DNA of 64,000 bases from Onchocerca lupi. Lineage: Eukaryota; Nematoda; Chromadorea; Rhabditida; Onchocercidae. The notes below the pieces were generated by a model, which was given only the letters and a program-made list of their open reading frames with translations, was not told the origin of the DNA and did no database searches. The stretch is from positions 1 through 64,000 of the forward strand of contig JAOVVO010000257.1 in the NCBI GenBank assembly GCA_028564675.1. Direction: 5' to 3'. Both the position numbers and the translations under genes were made by a program. This document shows, piece after piece, positions 26,353-40,736 of the stretch (its first letter is position 1; each line of letters begins with the position of its first letter).

Positions 26353-28239
26353 GAAATGAATTCAATTAAGTAAGTATGAAAAAATTGCAGAAAAAAAAGT
26401 TTGAAAATTTAAAAAAATTTTTAATAAACATCATATTTTATTTTGCTTTATTAATTTCCATTTAAAATATATCGAAAATACAGAAAAGAATTGAAAAAAG
26501 AAGAAAAAATTGGTGAAAAGAAAATAAAGTGACAAATTCAATGATAAAGTCACTTTCAGTACATTTGTCGTTTATTTTTTTTCCTTTTTTTTTTTTCCAT
26601 TAAAAGTTTTCTTATTTTAGGCAAAAGAAAAAGTTTCGAGCTTAAAATTAAATTTAAAAAAAAAAAAAGACAAATGTAAGAAATAATTATGAAAAATCGG
26701 AAAGAAGGATAAGATAAAAAAGAAATGGAAACTTTTGGATTTGAAATTTAGCTTTAAAAAAAAAGAAAGGAAAAAAAGATTGTTAAGATACGAAATGACA
26801 GTTTTTTGTTTTTTTTTGGCTAAATTCTAAATCTGAACTTTCCTTAATCTTTTCTTTTCTTTTTTTTATTTCAACAAATAAATTCAATTTGATTGATTTA
26901 ATTAATGTCACATAGTTGGGGCAAAAAAAGATACAGTATATTTTGATAATTTTAGATAAAATTAATCATTTTTGAATGATATCATATCTACATTTATATA
27001 TATTCATATGATAAAATGATAAAGTATTATAAATTAATTTTTGGCATACTATATTTGAAGAGATTTAAAAATAATAAATGTACTAAAATGTATTGAAAAA
27101 TATACTGTAAAATGTATACTGTAGAACATAACAGTAAAATATACTGTAAAATATGACAAAAATTTAAAATATACTTGAAACTCTATTAAAAATATGCCTA
27201 AAAAAATACCAAAAATGTATTGATTTATCAAAAGATTTGCTTAAAATATTATTGATATACTAATACTGATTTACTAAAAATAAATTTAAATTTATCAAAC
27301 TTGAAAATATACTAATAGAATATGTCATTATTTACTTTAAAAGATTATGTACTTTAAAATTATTATATACTGTGAAATCAAAAATATCATTTTTGCTTAA
27401 AAACATATCAAGATATTGAATAAAAAAAAATTTTTAATTACATAATTAATAAAAACAGCAAAAAAACAAAAACATAGTTGATTGAATTAAATTTGTAAAT
27501 TTTCACAACTTAAATTATGAAAATTATTAATTAAAATGAGAAAATATGCAATAAATAATCATTTTTTACGATAAAAAAAGGAAAAAACTCGTATTTCTAA
27601 ATAATTTTGTTATGATAATTAATGATAGAATATGATCAGTATGGCTAAATTGATAATAAATTTACATTAGTAGTAAATTTATTTATCGATAAACGATGAT
27701 ATACTATTTTCGTAGTTTATCTAAATTCCACTTATCAACAAAATAAATGAAATTGATTGATGATAAGTTTCTTTTAATTACATTATCATATCATTTTCAT
27801 TAGGATAATTAATGAAATGACACAATTAATGGAAATGATTTTTCCATCTACTCATTAACTGCATTACTAATTGCTTTAATGAGAGCAGTTTCATAACAGA
27901 TAAAAACATTTTACTATTTCCATTTCTTCATTTAATCGAATGAAATTAATTTAATTAACTAATTTTTATTAATTAATTTAATTATCAATGCTGATTTGTA
28001 ACACAAGAAAATACTCATGGTGATATGATTAATGATATTGGCAGTACTTAATTCGTGATAAATTAATATATTTTAACTTGATTTTTTTTTTCTAAATCAC
28101 TTTCAGTAACCAAGTATCTTTTTTTTCTCAACAACTTTCGCTCTTAATTATGGATTTTTTTTTTAAAATATTTATAATTATGAAATTTCCCACCGAAATA
28201 TATTTGAAATATAAAATGAAGCTTTGTATTTGAATTATT

Positions 28240-28440
28240 TAACTAATTTATTAATTCAAATTATTATTTAATATAAAATTCAAATTACTACATAATATGA
28301 AATTTTTATTAATTCAAATTACTACTTAATATGAAATTCAAATCACTATTTAATATGAAAGTTAAATTGAAACTGCTTAATATGAAATCAAAATTCCAAT
28401 TACTTAAACAAAATTACTATTTAATATGAAATTATACAAA
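28240..28440 (+). repeat. Degenerate tandem repeat, unit about 28 bp
   Basis: The motif AATTACTACTTAATATGAAA followed by TTCAAA recurs about six times with drift. Units alternate between ATTACTA and ATCACTA forms. Confidence 0.7.
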
Positions 28441-31159
28441 ATTGAATAAAATTAAATTTCAAAAATTAAACAAGAAATATTGAAGGATAAAAATTTCAAT
28501 ATATTTTTATTTATTAAAAATTTTGAATTTTTGCCAAAAGAGACAATTATTTCGAATAAGAAATTTGAAAGTATGATGAAATTATTACTATTTCTTTTGA
28601 TTATAAGTAAAACTCAAAAAAATTATGATTCAGAATTGTTGTAAAAAAAAAATTAATTTAAATTAATTTAAAAAAAAATTGCAATTATAATTCCTAATTA
28701 GTAATAACAGGCGAATATTTCATCCTTTCTTTTTTTTTCTTTCAATGACCTAATTATATAAAAATCTAAAAAATAATCGATTGGAAAAAAAGAGAGAGAG
28801 AAAGAGGAAAAAAAAAAAAAGATTTTTTGAAATTAAAAATTATCATGAATGCAATTTTTCAGATTGTTAAATTCTCTGGATCATTTCGGATCAAATCAAA
28901 AATAAAAAAAAAAAAAAAAGACTTTTCAAAATTTTCAAATACTAAAATAAAATTTTTTATCCACACTTTATATTGTTAAAAGTTAAATTGAAGCAAAATT
29001 TGACAACATCTTTTCCCATTTTTTTTCTTTTTTTTTTTTTTTTTTTTTTTTACTAATTTATCAATCAATACATCATCAACAACATTCATCAATTTTTTTT
29101 TAATTTTTTATTTTGTTTATCATCATTTAAATTGTTGTTTTTAATGATGATAAAACATCGAAAAACAGAAAACAAGAAAAAAAAACAAACAAACAAAATA
29201 ATCCCAACTGTTATACATTTATCATTCATTAGAGCTTTGAAATATTTTAAAAAATTTTAAACAAATTTTTAAATTTTTTTATCAAAAATTTTTAAAAATT
29301 AAAAAATAATTTTGAAAAAAAAAAATAACTTGCAAGTGATAATTGAACGAACAATTCTCGTAAATTGAAATAACATTTGCTTGATAAATTTTAAAATAAA
29401 AAGGCTAAACAAAAAAAAAAAAAAAAAGCAGTGATTATGAAAAGTTGTCATTAATTTTTCAAAATCATTAATTTTCTTTTTTTCACCATACTATTTAGTT
29501 TTTTCTAGGAAGAAGAAGCGTTGATTAAAAAAGAGATCATTAAAAATTATCGGTAATTTTTGAAAAGCAAAAAAATTTTTTTTTTTTTTTTTTTTGTTTT
29601 TAAGGTAATGATTTTAAAAAATTGTCAATAATTTTTTTCATCGGAATTTTAGTTTTTCAAAAAAAAAAAAAAAAAAAAAAATTACAATTTTTTAAGGTTG
29701 AAAAAGATGGAATGCTATTTTTTGTAAAAATTTTTATGCAAAATGCTTGAAAATATAATTTAAATCTAATTCAATATAACCTGCATGAAATTTTCTGGAA
29801 GGTTAGAATTTTTGGAATTGTTTTGGATTAAATCAAAAATTAAATCGGAATCAAATTTAAATTAAAATCAATAGAATTTTATCACTTATATAAAATTTAT
29901 TTGTAAATAATAATCGCAATCTGATTGAAAGTAACTTGAATCTAATTTTCCAAACGATTGAATTCTTGGAATCATTTTTTGATTAAATCGAAAATTCATG
30001 AATCAAATTGGAATTGAAAATGATAAATTTTTAACAATCTGAATTGATTATAATTTACTAACAGTAGATTTTTCCTAAAAAGATTTTTCTAGATTTTTCT
30101 GAAATTTCTTATATTTATTCCCAGTTCTATTCATTTTTCTTCAACTACTTCATATCATTTTTGACAAAGAAAAAAAGAAAAAAACTATTGAAACAATTAA
30201 CGTGTATGATTGCATTTGCAAATATGAAATTAAATTAATTTTTCAATTTAATTTAATTTTTTAATTAAATAAATTAACGATTATAATTTGTAAAAATAAA
30301 AAGACAAGATAACGACAATGCATAGAAATTAGATTTGTTATCAATTGATTTTAAAATCATCTAACTATTTCAAAAAAAAAAAAAAAAAAAATTAGCTAAA
30401 CGATTTTAAAATCAATCAATTAACAATTTACCAAATGATCTAGACGAATTTTTTTTCAATTCTTTTTTTTTTCACAATTTTTCTTGTCAACTATTTCTTT
30501 TGCTCATTTTTTTTTTTTTTTTTTTTTTAAACCAAAAATTCGACTATTATGATCTATTTTGTTGGAATGAAAATTAAGATTTAATTGGAAAAATTTTCAT
30601 TGTTTAAGATGAAATTTCGACAAAATCACAATTAATTCCATTTTTAACTGATTTACTCATTTAATTCGAAATTTATCCTGCACAGGTAAATTTGTTTTGA
30701 ACCAAAATTCAATCTAATTTTGAAATTATTTCTGAATTCATCGTTTTCTATTTGATTTATTTATTTATTTATTTTTTGAACATTTTTTCTAAAAATTGTT
30801 ATTCGAAAGAATATGAAAATTATCCCGTAAAAATTTGAATGACTAATTAATGCTCATTAAAAGTTTAATGCTTCGAGTAGTGTTAAAATAATTAATCGAT
30901 CGATTAATTTGCTAATTAATTAAGATTAGTCGGATGATGTGATATTAATAAATTGAATAGTAATCTAAATTTAAATATGAATGATAATATATCATTATTA
31001 AATTCAATTAGATCAATTTTTTTTTTTATTTAGAATTAGAATAAGAACAAGAAGGGAAAATTAATGATAATTTTATCAAAAATTAAATTTTTCTGAAAAT
31101 TTGCCGTGATAATTCATTTTAGAAAGTTTCATAATTAATTTTGATAATTTATAATATAT

Positions 31160-31495
31160 ATTTATTTCCGTACAATCAAAATGCTAAAATTCATTAAAGT
31201 GATAATGAAATAACTGATATTTTATTCAGTCATAAATTAATTAAAGACTGAAATTTTGACCATTTAATTTCAAAACTAGTAATCAATAAAACTTGAAAAA
31301 TTTCAGTTAACATATCATAATCATATTGATAATCCATTTCTGTACAATCAAAATGATAAAATTCATTCAAGTGATAATGAAATAATTGATATTTTATTCA
31401 ATCATAAATTAATCAGAGATTGAAAATTTGACTATTTAATTCTAAAACTAATAATTAACAAAATTTTAGAAAAATTTCATCTAACATAAACTATT
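31160..31495 (+). repeat. Tandem duplication, spacing about 172 bp
   Basis: GTACAATCAAAATGCTAAAA at 31170 and GTACAATCAAAATGATAAAA at 31342 each begin a block. Both blocks contain AAGTGATAATGAAATAA.TG, ATATTTTATTCA.TCATAAA and TTTAATTCTAAAACTA-type segments. Similarity is about 85 percent. Confidence 0.85.
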
Positions 31496-33744
31496 TTAAA
31501 AGTTGTTTATGTTAGTTGAAACTTTTAAGTTCAAAAAAAAAAAAAAAAGAAAAGAAAAGAAAGAAAGAAGCATTTATAATTTATCACTATATATTAATAA
31601 TTAAACAAAATATTTTATTTCATTTTTTTGATTTAAATTTTTTGCAAAAATCGATTTTAAAAAAAAAGTTTAAAAATTTAAAAAATGATAAATATGACGA
31701 CACAACAATCATTTATCAATTTTTTTTAAGCGAATGGAAAATAAATGAATTGTGTAAATTAAAACAAGTTGAAAATGTTATGTTAGAGCCAGCAAGAATA
31801 TTTAACGAAAGATAAATAATTCGGTTATTTCGTTATCTCTTATTATTTATCAATTATTACAAAAAAAAAAAAAAAAAAAACAGTGATAAGTTGACAATGA
31901 TTGATAATGATGACGTTTGATAAAAAGCTGATAATGATGATAAATAATAATTGATTATTCCCATCAGTTAAATATTTTTCATTTTTTCTTATTTTCAATA
32001 TGCTTTTGATGATAAAAAGAATGAAATATTTGTTTGACTCGATTTATTCGTAAAATTGAAGTTTCAAAAAAAAAAAATAAATAAATAAATAAAAAGTTGA
32101 AATTAAATTTAAATAGTAATTCATTTACATTTCATATTTATTCTATATTTATTGCGATTTTTAATCCACTTCTTTTTTTTTTTTTTTTTTTTTGACATTA
32201 ATTGATTTAATTTTTCATTTCTGCTAAATAATATATTTATTTTAATAATTTTTCGTTTCTAACTTTTTATGTCATTTTATTTTTAGCTTATTTCATTAGA
32301 AATTGGATATTTGAAAAATGATAAATATGATTTTAACAAATTTCCCTTAAGCTATAAACTAACTAAAATAGGATATTCAATTATTTTCCCTTTTTTTCCT
32401 ATCTTTTTTTTTTTTTCAAAAATCAATTTTAATTTAGCAGTGAAAAGAGACTTATTTACTAAATAAATTGAATTTAATGGAAAAAAAAAAACAAAAAACG
32501 GATAAAACATCAAAATTCTATCTCATTTTTACATATATTATAAGAGGAACATTCAACCAAAAATACTAGTGAAAAATTTGTAATTTAAAAATTCTAAATT
32601 TCTGAATTTAAAAACTTTTTGACGAAATAAAAAAAAAAAAAAGATGAAAATAGTTAATTTTGGATGATAATTTATTTTATCATAAAATTTATCTGATTAT
32701 ATAAATTTTAAAAAAATATATAACTGTAACATGACAAAATGGAAATATTTTTCTTTAATTTTGCAGCATAAAAAAAAAAAAAAAAAAAAATAATTTTAGC
32801 GAATATTTTGAGGAAAGAAGTGAATAAATGATTGAAATCGAATACTGAAGCATACAAATTATTGATTTTTTTTTTTTTCACACTCATCCTTTTTGCTTCA
32901 CTTTTTTTCTGTTTATGCTATTTAAAAAATTAATGATAATTTTGCTTTTAATTATCAAATGAAATAACAAATTTGTTGAATAAAAATTTTACATATAAAA
33001 TAAAATTTTTTTTAACAAATTTGAAAATATTTCAAAAAAATTTGCAAATTTCAATTGAAATGCTAATTTTCTTCCTATTCAATCGAATTTTCCTGAATTT
33101 TTCAAGTACATGAAATAGCAATCAAAAGTTTTCGTTTTTTTTTTTTTTTCCCTTCCTAATTTTTTCCAAATTATATTGAATTCTCTTTTGAGGAATTCAA
33201 AAAATAAATAGCCTAAAAGTTGAAATTAAATAAAACTTTGCTTAAAAGAAAAAAAAACTTTGAAGGCAAAATAAAAATTTTTTGATTTATTTAAAAAAAA
33301 AAGTTGTAAAATGTAAAGTTTCTTTTTTTTTTTGATTTTTTATTCATGGTTCTTAGATTTCACTCATTATTCATTCATTTTTTCCTCATTGAATAATATT
33401 TAATAATTTTTTTTTTTGCTTTTTTTTTGGCTTAAGCATTTTTCAAATTATGCAAATTTTTTCGGGAAAAAAAGATGATTGCTGAAATTTGCAAGAAAAA
33501 AGATGAAATTCTCAATAAAAAAAAAGAATTTTTATAATTTATTATTAGCAAATAAAATATAGTAAATTCTATTGCCATAAATATTAAATATTTCAGATTA
33601 ATTAATGATCTTAAAGACAGTTTTAGATAATCCAATATTTTTCAACAATTTCTAATAATATTTTAAATATATCAATAAAATACTTAAAATTATTTGATAA
33701 AAAATAAAAATCAAATAATAGAATAGAAAAGTAATGATGACGTC

Positions 33745-34260
33745 ATAGTTCAGCATTTCTTGATTGATCTTAACTTTATCACTAAAGTAATATGATTTAT
33801 CGGAATCATAATTATTATCATCATTATTTGATGATAAACAACCACAAATCAGAACAGAAAATTATATGACAGTTGAAAAAATAATGATCATGATATTATA
33901 AAAGCAATTTTTCATGATTTTTATTTTTATCATCTTAATTTATCAGTGATAACGTCATAATAATAATTCTCCATGATTATGATCTATCACAATCACAATT
34001 ATTATCATTGTCATTTGATGATAAATAAAAATTAAGCGAAAAATCAAAGTGATAGAGGGGGAAAATAGTGAATATTTTATTACTAATAATGATATTATCA
34101 TTATCATAATAGCATTTCTTCATTGACCTTATTTTTATCGCTGATAATAATTGTAATTGTGATAGATTGCGATTATTATCAGTGATAAAAACATAATTAT
34201 GTTCTATCATAACCATAATTATTGTCATCATTATTATTTATATCAATATTACAGTATCAT
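33745..34260 (+). repeat. ATTATCAT-rich long-unit tandem repeat
   Basis: Blocks starting AGCATTTCTTGATTGATCTT (33752), AGCAATTTTTCATGATTTTT (33903) and AGCATTTCTTCATTGACCTT (34111) are followed by TTTTATC, ATAATTATTATCATCATT and TTTGATGATAAA segments. Units are 150-210 bp and diverged. Small GATGATAA runs fill the gaps. Reading frames here are by-products of the repeat. Confidence 0.65.
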
Positions 34261-35277
34261 TATCAGCATTGCCACATCTGTTCATCTCTGTCAGTATTAC
34301 GGTATCCTTATCAATAGTGCTAACAGTTATCATTCTGAGCATAATATATTGCAATATATATCATTTATCAAAAATATTTTAGAAATTATCACAAATATAT
34401 TTTCAAAAATTTCAACAACATTTTCAATTATTGGCAAATACTTATTTATCAATATTGCAATATCATTATCATTCCAATTATTATTATCATTTATGAATAA
34501 TTATTGTTAAATTATGATTTCAAAATTTTTTTCTTTTTTCAGATAAAATTTTTTATTTTTTGAAAAATATTTAAGTGATAAAGAATTTAAGTATTTTCTA
34601 TAAATCGTATTTTAATACAAAAAAAAAAAAAAAAAAAAAAAATTGAAATATTTTCAAACGTAAATCAAATTTTAACATAAAAAAGTTATGTGTTAGCAAA
34701 AAAAAAAAAAAAAAAAGAAAAAATTATAGACATTTTGTAAACAAGAAAATTATTTCAAAAAAAAAATTATGAACGAAAAAATTATAAAAATCTATTATAA
34801 ACATTTTTTAATTTAAAATTTCCTTTTTCGTTTCTTTTCTTTTTTTTTTTTTCAACAAATATCAAATTTTTGAATTCATGCAAAGAAGTAACTGAAGCAT
34901 ATATATATATATATATATATGTGAAATTTGCAACCCATAAAAAAAAATAAAAAAATTGAAATTTCATTATCTTTCAACCGTAAAATTTGCTATATCTCGG
35001 ATTTTCAAATGCACAAGTAATGGCAATTGTTCGAATAAATTCAAAAAAGTTTACATTAAAAAGTTTTTAAAAATTTTTCGAAGCAAAATAATTTGCTGGT
35101 GTAAATTTCCGCAGCGCTATTTTATTATTTTATGCAAAATATCAAAAAATGAAAGTTGAGGAATAGTATAGTTGTAAATTTAATACAATGAAATTGGATT
35201 AACAAAATTGCATTTCTCAAGGAATAATTTTAATCAAATATAAAAAAATTGAAAACAAAAAAAAAAAGAAAAAAATT

Positions 35278-35785
35278 TCATCACAACTGTTAATTATTGT
35301 TGTTGACATTTTTCTAAAAAAAAGTTCTTTTTTTTTTTGATTTTTGTCAATCATTCAAATTGACATTTTTCAAATGAAATAATTTTAATCATATGATCAA
35401 AAAATAACAATTTAAAATGCAAAATAAAATAAGTTGAAATTTGCAAAAAAAAAAAAAAAAAAATTAATAAATTGCAAAATGCAAAATTGTAAAATGTAAG
35501 AAATTAGTAGTAAATAATCGGAAAAGTGTATTAATTATTTAATTTTTACTAATATACTTTAAAAATTTAATTTTTCTTAATATTAAAATATTTTAAAAAT
35601 ACCTTTCTGTTATCAAAATTTAAAAAAAAAAAATGTGAAGAATAAGTTGCAAATAAAGAAAAAATAAGTTGAAAAAATTCATCATAATTATCAATCATTA
35701 TTGCTGACATTTTTTGATGAAAAAATTTTGCTTCTGTCAATCATTTCTGTTTATATATTTTTTTTATAAATGAAATAATTTTTTA
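35278..35785 (+). repeat. Diverged direct duplication, spacing about 400 bp
   Basis: The segment ATCACAACTGTTAATTATTG with TTGACATTTTTC and TGTCAATCATT (35280-35390) recurs as ATCATAATTATCAATCATTA with CTGACATTTTTT and TGTCAATCATT (35681-35785). Both are followed by AATGAAATAATTTT. Confidence 0.6.
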
Positions 35786-36347
35786 AAGAAAAAAATCAAG
35801 AAATAAGTAGCAAAAGGCAAAAAAAAAAAAAAAAAATAAGTTGTAAAATTTTGCAAAAATTTAATAATTTTATTATATACTTTGAATTATTTTCAAAAAA
35901 CTTTGCCATTTTAATTTTAGAAATGAATGATATTCTTGTTTTTTGAAAACATATTAATAAAAATAAAATTTGAATTTCTCAAATATGAAACTAAATAAAT
36001 ATGAAAAATAGACAAGAATGAAGGGAAATAAGTTATAATTTAAAAAAAAAAAAAAAATGAGATAGAAAAATGAATTGATTGATAAAAAAAGAAAAAAAAA
36101 TTGCACCAAAAGATATAAAGATTTGATTCATTTCCGGTATAATTCAGGAAAAAATATCAAAGTTTGATATTTCGGAAAGTATCGATGTGGATTTATAAAA
36201 ATTGAAAAATTTGATGCTAAATATAATTAATTTGCAAAAATAAATATTAATTCCTGAAATTTTATAACTTTAAAAAATGTGAAATTATGTTTTTACTTCT
36301 AAAAAAATTTGTTTCATTGCTTTTTCACATATATTCAATAATCCCTT

Positions 36348-36378
<31 letters not shown>

Positions 36379-38057
36379 GATAAGCAAAATTTGATTTGAT
36401 TAATTGATCGAATTCAAAATATATTGAAGAAAAATGATTTCAAAAAATTTGCGATGAAAATTTCTTCAAAAAAATTTAAAATATTTGCTATTATTAAATC
36501 AAAAATTGAGTTTTTATCAATTCTAAAATACTTTTTTCACGAAATATATTTTCAATTATTAATAGAAAAAAAAAATGAATATCTCATTGTTTTTTTCAAT
36601 TTTGATTATCAGTAATGCATTACAAATATTGTTAATTTCTATTGCCTCCTTTTTTTTTCGTATACTATTTTTATTTTCTCTCAATCTTTGCTATTTTTTC
36701 AATCATTGAGAAATAAAATTGTTGACTTTTATAAAAAAAAAAAAAAAAAAAAATCTCAGTAATTGCTAAAATTTGCTTTATTGTTGCCAATCTTCCTTCA
36801 TTTTTCAATCTGCTTATTTAAATTTCGATAAATTTACATCTCATTTAAAGATTTGCTTAATATATTTTATAAATTTTTTGCGTCATACTTATTGATTCAT
36901 AAATTTTACAAATAATCTGAAGAAAAAGTTTCAATTTTAATTAATTACAAAATTTCAAAACAAAACTTAGTATTATTATGCTAAACTTATCTCTTGAATA
37001 AAATGCCTATTTTTTCAACTTTATCATTATGTTTATTTTAATAAAATATTAGTTCGAAAATAAATTATTTTTATTTGCTTTCAATTTTGAATATAAATTA
37101 TTTTCAATTTCTAAACTTCTAATTTTATTTTAATTATACCTTTTGCGCCATATTGCTCGATAATTGCGCTACTTATTTTATCTTTGATATCATATACTAT
37201 TATATAATACTTCAATATTAGGTAAAAAAACGAAAAAATTTGAGATAATTACAGATAATTGATGGTTTTATTAAGATAATTAATCTGTCAAGATGATGAA
37301 TTACAGACTTTCATCTCTTAATTTAATTAATTATAGATTTCTTCCTTATCAGTTATCAGCTATGCAAATTTCTGTAAATGAATCAATAAAGATCAAATGA
37401 AAAAAAAAAAACTTACAGACAAAAAAAAAAAACAAAATACGTGATATTTTTCAAAAAAAATGGTAAGAAAGAAAGAAAAAAACAATAAGCGAGCATACTG
37501 TAACCCATAATTATACTGTAATTCATTTTATACTGTAATATGCTTTCATACTGTAGAAACAATCAAGCAAATTGACAAAATATCGTTAAATTATGAATGA
37601 TTAAGCAGGGAATAAATTTGTTAAAATTCAATATTACAAGAATATGAGATAAACTAATGATCATAACTATAGCTACTACTAGCAACTGCTGATATCCAAT
37701 ATCTCAAATAAATTTTAAAACATCAAAGATCATCAAAAGTAGGATGTAAATACAAAATGTTAGTAGTGATGGATATCTCTAAAAAAAAAGAGAAAAAAGG
37801 GAAAATTCGAAGAAATTATGAGAAGAAAAAAGAGCGAAGATTAGTTTTAAATCCAACTCTTTTGAAAAGATGAAAATTGAAATTTATAAAAATAAAAGAC
37901 AAAAAAAAAGAAAAGTTAACTTAAATTACTATTTTTTCTAAAATTTACAAGTTTTAGTAAGATTAAATTTCAAATGGCAATGAATTATACATCAAAGCCA
38001 GTAATAATTAATATCACATATCACTTTTTTTTTTTCATCTTCAAATTGTTTAAAGCA

Positions 38058-38091
<34 letters not shown>

Positions 38092-38321
38092 AAAATAGTT
38101 TTTGTCAAATTTTTTAACAGGAAAATTCTTTAAAAATAAAATTAATGCAAAAAAATTTTAATTAATAAGAAAAGACGGTTTAACTTAAAATGTTAAATAA
38201 AAAATTTATTCAAAATAAAATCTGCAAAAAAAAAAAAACTATTTGAAAAAAAAATTTTCATTAGAATTTCGAAGCAAAATATTTATCAAATATAAAGCTT
38301 TCCTTTTTTTTTTTTCTGTAA

Positions 38322-38412
38322 AAATCAAATGGAAAACTTTATTTCTATAAAAAATCAAGCAGAAAATTTCATTTCTATAAAAACTCAAATAAAAAACTTT
38401 TGTTTTAATAAA
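38322..38412 (+). repeat. 33-bp tandem repeat, about 2.7 copies
   Basis: TAAAAATCAAATGGAAAACT plus TTATTTCTA is repeated as TAAAAAATCAAGCAGAAAAT and TAAAAACTCAAATAAAAAAC. On the minus strand it gives the phenylalanine-rich repeat of a spurious reading frame. Confidence 0.8.
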
Positions 38413-40664
38413 AAAAAAAAAAAAAAAAAAAACAAAAATTAGTTTTAAAGCAAAGAAAATGAAGATGTAATGAAATCTGACAAAATTTCTCAAATGTAAA
38501 GAACATTTATTAAAAAAGACAGATAATTTTTCTCCCTTTTTTCCTCTTTTTCTTTTTGAAATAAAATTAATATAATGAAGAATTTTCAAAAAAAAAAAAA
38601 AAAAGAGGGAAAAAGATTGGAAAAAGCTTCAAAAAATGAATCACAAAGATAAAAATTAGCAAAAAATTGTTTAAGAAAAGGAAAAAGAAAAGAACTTTAG
38701 TTAAATTTTAGAAAAATGATGGATCATTTTTACTAGAAAAGTTAATCAAGAATGAAGAAATTTTAAACTAAATGATTGTAAATGAATCATTTTGACAAAG
38801 TTTTAAAAATGTTTTTTTCTCTTTTTTTTTTGTACGACGAGAGCTGTTTGTTGAAAATGATGATTTTAGATGTTGTGAATGTAAACTAATATTAAATTGA
38901 TTTTGAAAGTTTTGTAAACTTAAAAAAAATAGATTTTTGGCGAAAAAAAAGAATTTTTTCCAAAATCAAAAAGTTTGATTTTTAAGAAAGATATGATAAG
39001 CATTTGTGGAAATAAACAAAAAATCGAAGAGAAAAAATAAGTAATTAAATTTAATATCAATTAAATTTCTGCCTATTTGGGTTAGAAAAAAAAATATTAA
39101 ATTTAATTATTTTTATACGTTAATTTTATGCCAAGGATTCGAAATGTAACATTAATTTATTTTTAGTTATTAATTTAGTAATTTCTTTCATTTTTAATTA
39201 TTTTCTGTCTTTTTTTTTTTTGAAATTTTATTTTTATATAATTTCTATATTACTGAAACAGATTTTTAAATCTTTAATGAGTTTGGAATTCCGATTCATA
39301 GAAGATTTTAAAAATACAATACATGTTTTTGTTAAAGAAATTAATTTAGTCCAATTAATTTGGAGAATAAAAAAAATTATTTAAAATTAATTTTACAAAA
39401 TTTAGTAAGGCTAATTTTTCAACTGGATGTTTTTGCAAACTTTTTTTACAATGTTAAGTGTTAAATAAACAAAGTACATTGATCATCGATCTAAAAAGTT
39501 GAAAGAAACAAGAAATTTTGAAATTTTTAAATTTTTAAATCTTTTTTTTTTTGAAAAAATTACCGCAAGTGTTTTTTACTATCAATGATTAGATCAAAAG
39601 AAATGAAGAAAATTAAAATAAAATAAATAAGTTGATGATTTAAAATTACGATCAAAATACAATGTGTTTTGAATATATGGTTTGAATTATGGTTTGAAAT
39701 TAAGATTTAAAATTTCATTTCTGTTTATTTATCATTACCGTTAATTTTGTATTGAATAAATTGAAAATTCGATTAATTTAAATCTTGTATAATAGTTATA
39801 TTATTGATAAGATAAAGATGAAATGAAATATATTTATGAAATAAATATCGAATTTTAGACTCATATAAATGTGAGAGAGTTATTAATTATAAATTAAATA
39901 TGCAAAAATAATTACAAATACAGGAAATAATTGGAAGAAATGTAATTAAATACTCGTTATATTTAAAAAAAAAAATAGCAATAACTTGGAGGGAATTTAA
40001 AATTTAAGAAAAAAAAAACTTTAAAAAAAAATTGAAAGAAACAAAATATTATCAACAAAAATAGAAAATATATTAGCATGAACAAAAGAAATTAGAAAAA
40101 AAATGCAAATTAAGAAAAAAGAAAAGTTTTTTCATTTTTTCTTTTTTTTTTATTATATTGAAAAATAATGAAAATCTTTTTCAAATGGTTTTAATTCATA
40201 TTATTTTACAACTAATAATTCATAAAAAGCTTTCAATTTCTTCTAATATAATTCATATTTAAAAAAAAAAAAGATTTAATTTTTTTTTTTGAAACTTCAA
40301 ATTTTAATTTCAAATTATTTATTTGATTTTTTTTTTCATGTTAATTATCTTACATTATCGTATTACTTGCATGAAATAAAGAAAAAAAAAAAAAAATTCT
40401 GCTCATACATTTTCAAATGAATGAAAAGAAATTTAGAAAAATTTTTGATAAATTAAATTTCAACAATAATTTATATTAAATACAAAAGTTCAGTTCCTTT
40501 CTTTTTTTTTTTTTTGAAATTTCAATTCTAATTTCAAAGTAATTTATTCAAATTTATTTTAATATCATGCAATTTTGGTATTTGCTAATACCAACATCAG
40601 CAATTAAGCAATAATTATAAACATAATCATAATGAATTTTTTTTTCGATTCTTCGGATTCTTCC

Positions 40665-40736
40665 ATTGATCCCTAGATTATCATTTGATAAGCTTTAGTG
40701 ATATATATATCTTATCATGATAATCTAAGGATTAAT
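40665..40736 (+). ncRNA. Candidate pre-miRNA-sized hairpin
   Basis: The arm ATTGATCCCTAGATTATCAT..GATAAG (40665-40692) pairs with CTTATCATGATAATCTAAGG..ATTAAT (40711-40736). This gives about 24 pairs, one two-base bulge and few mismatches, with an 18-nt loop. The size fits a microRNA precursor. No expression evidence is available, and a decayed small inverted repeat would look the same. Confidence 0.3.
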
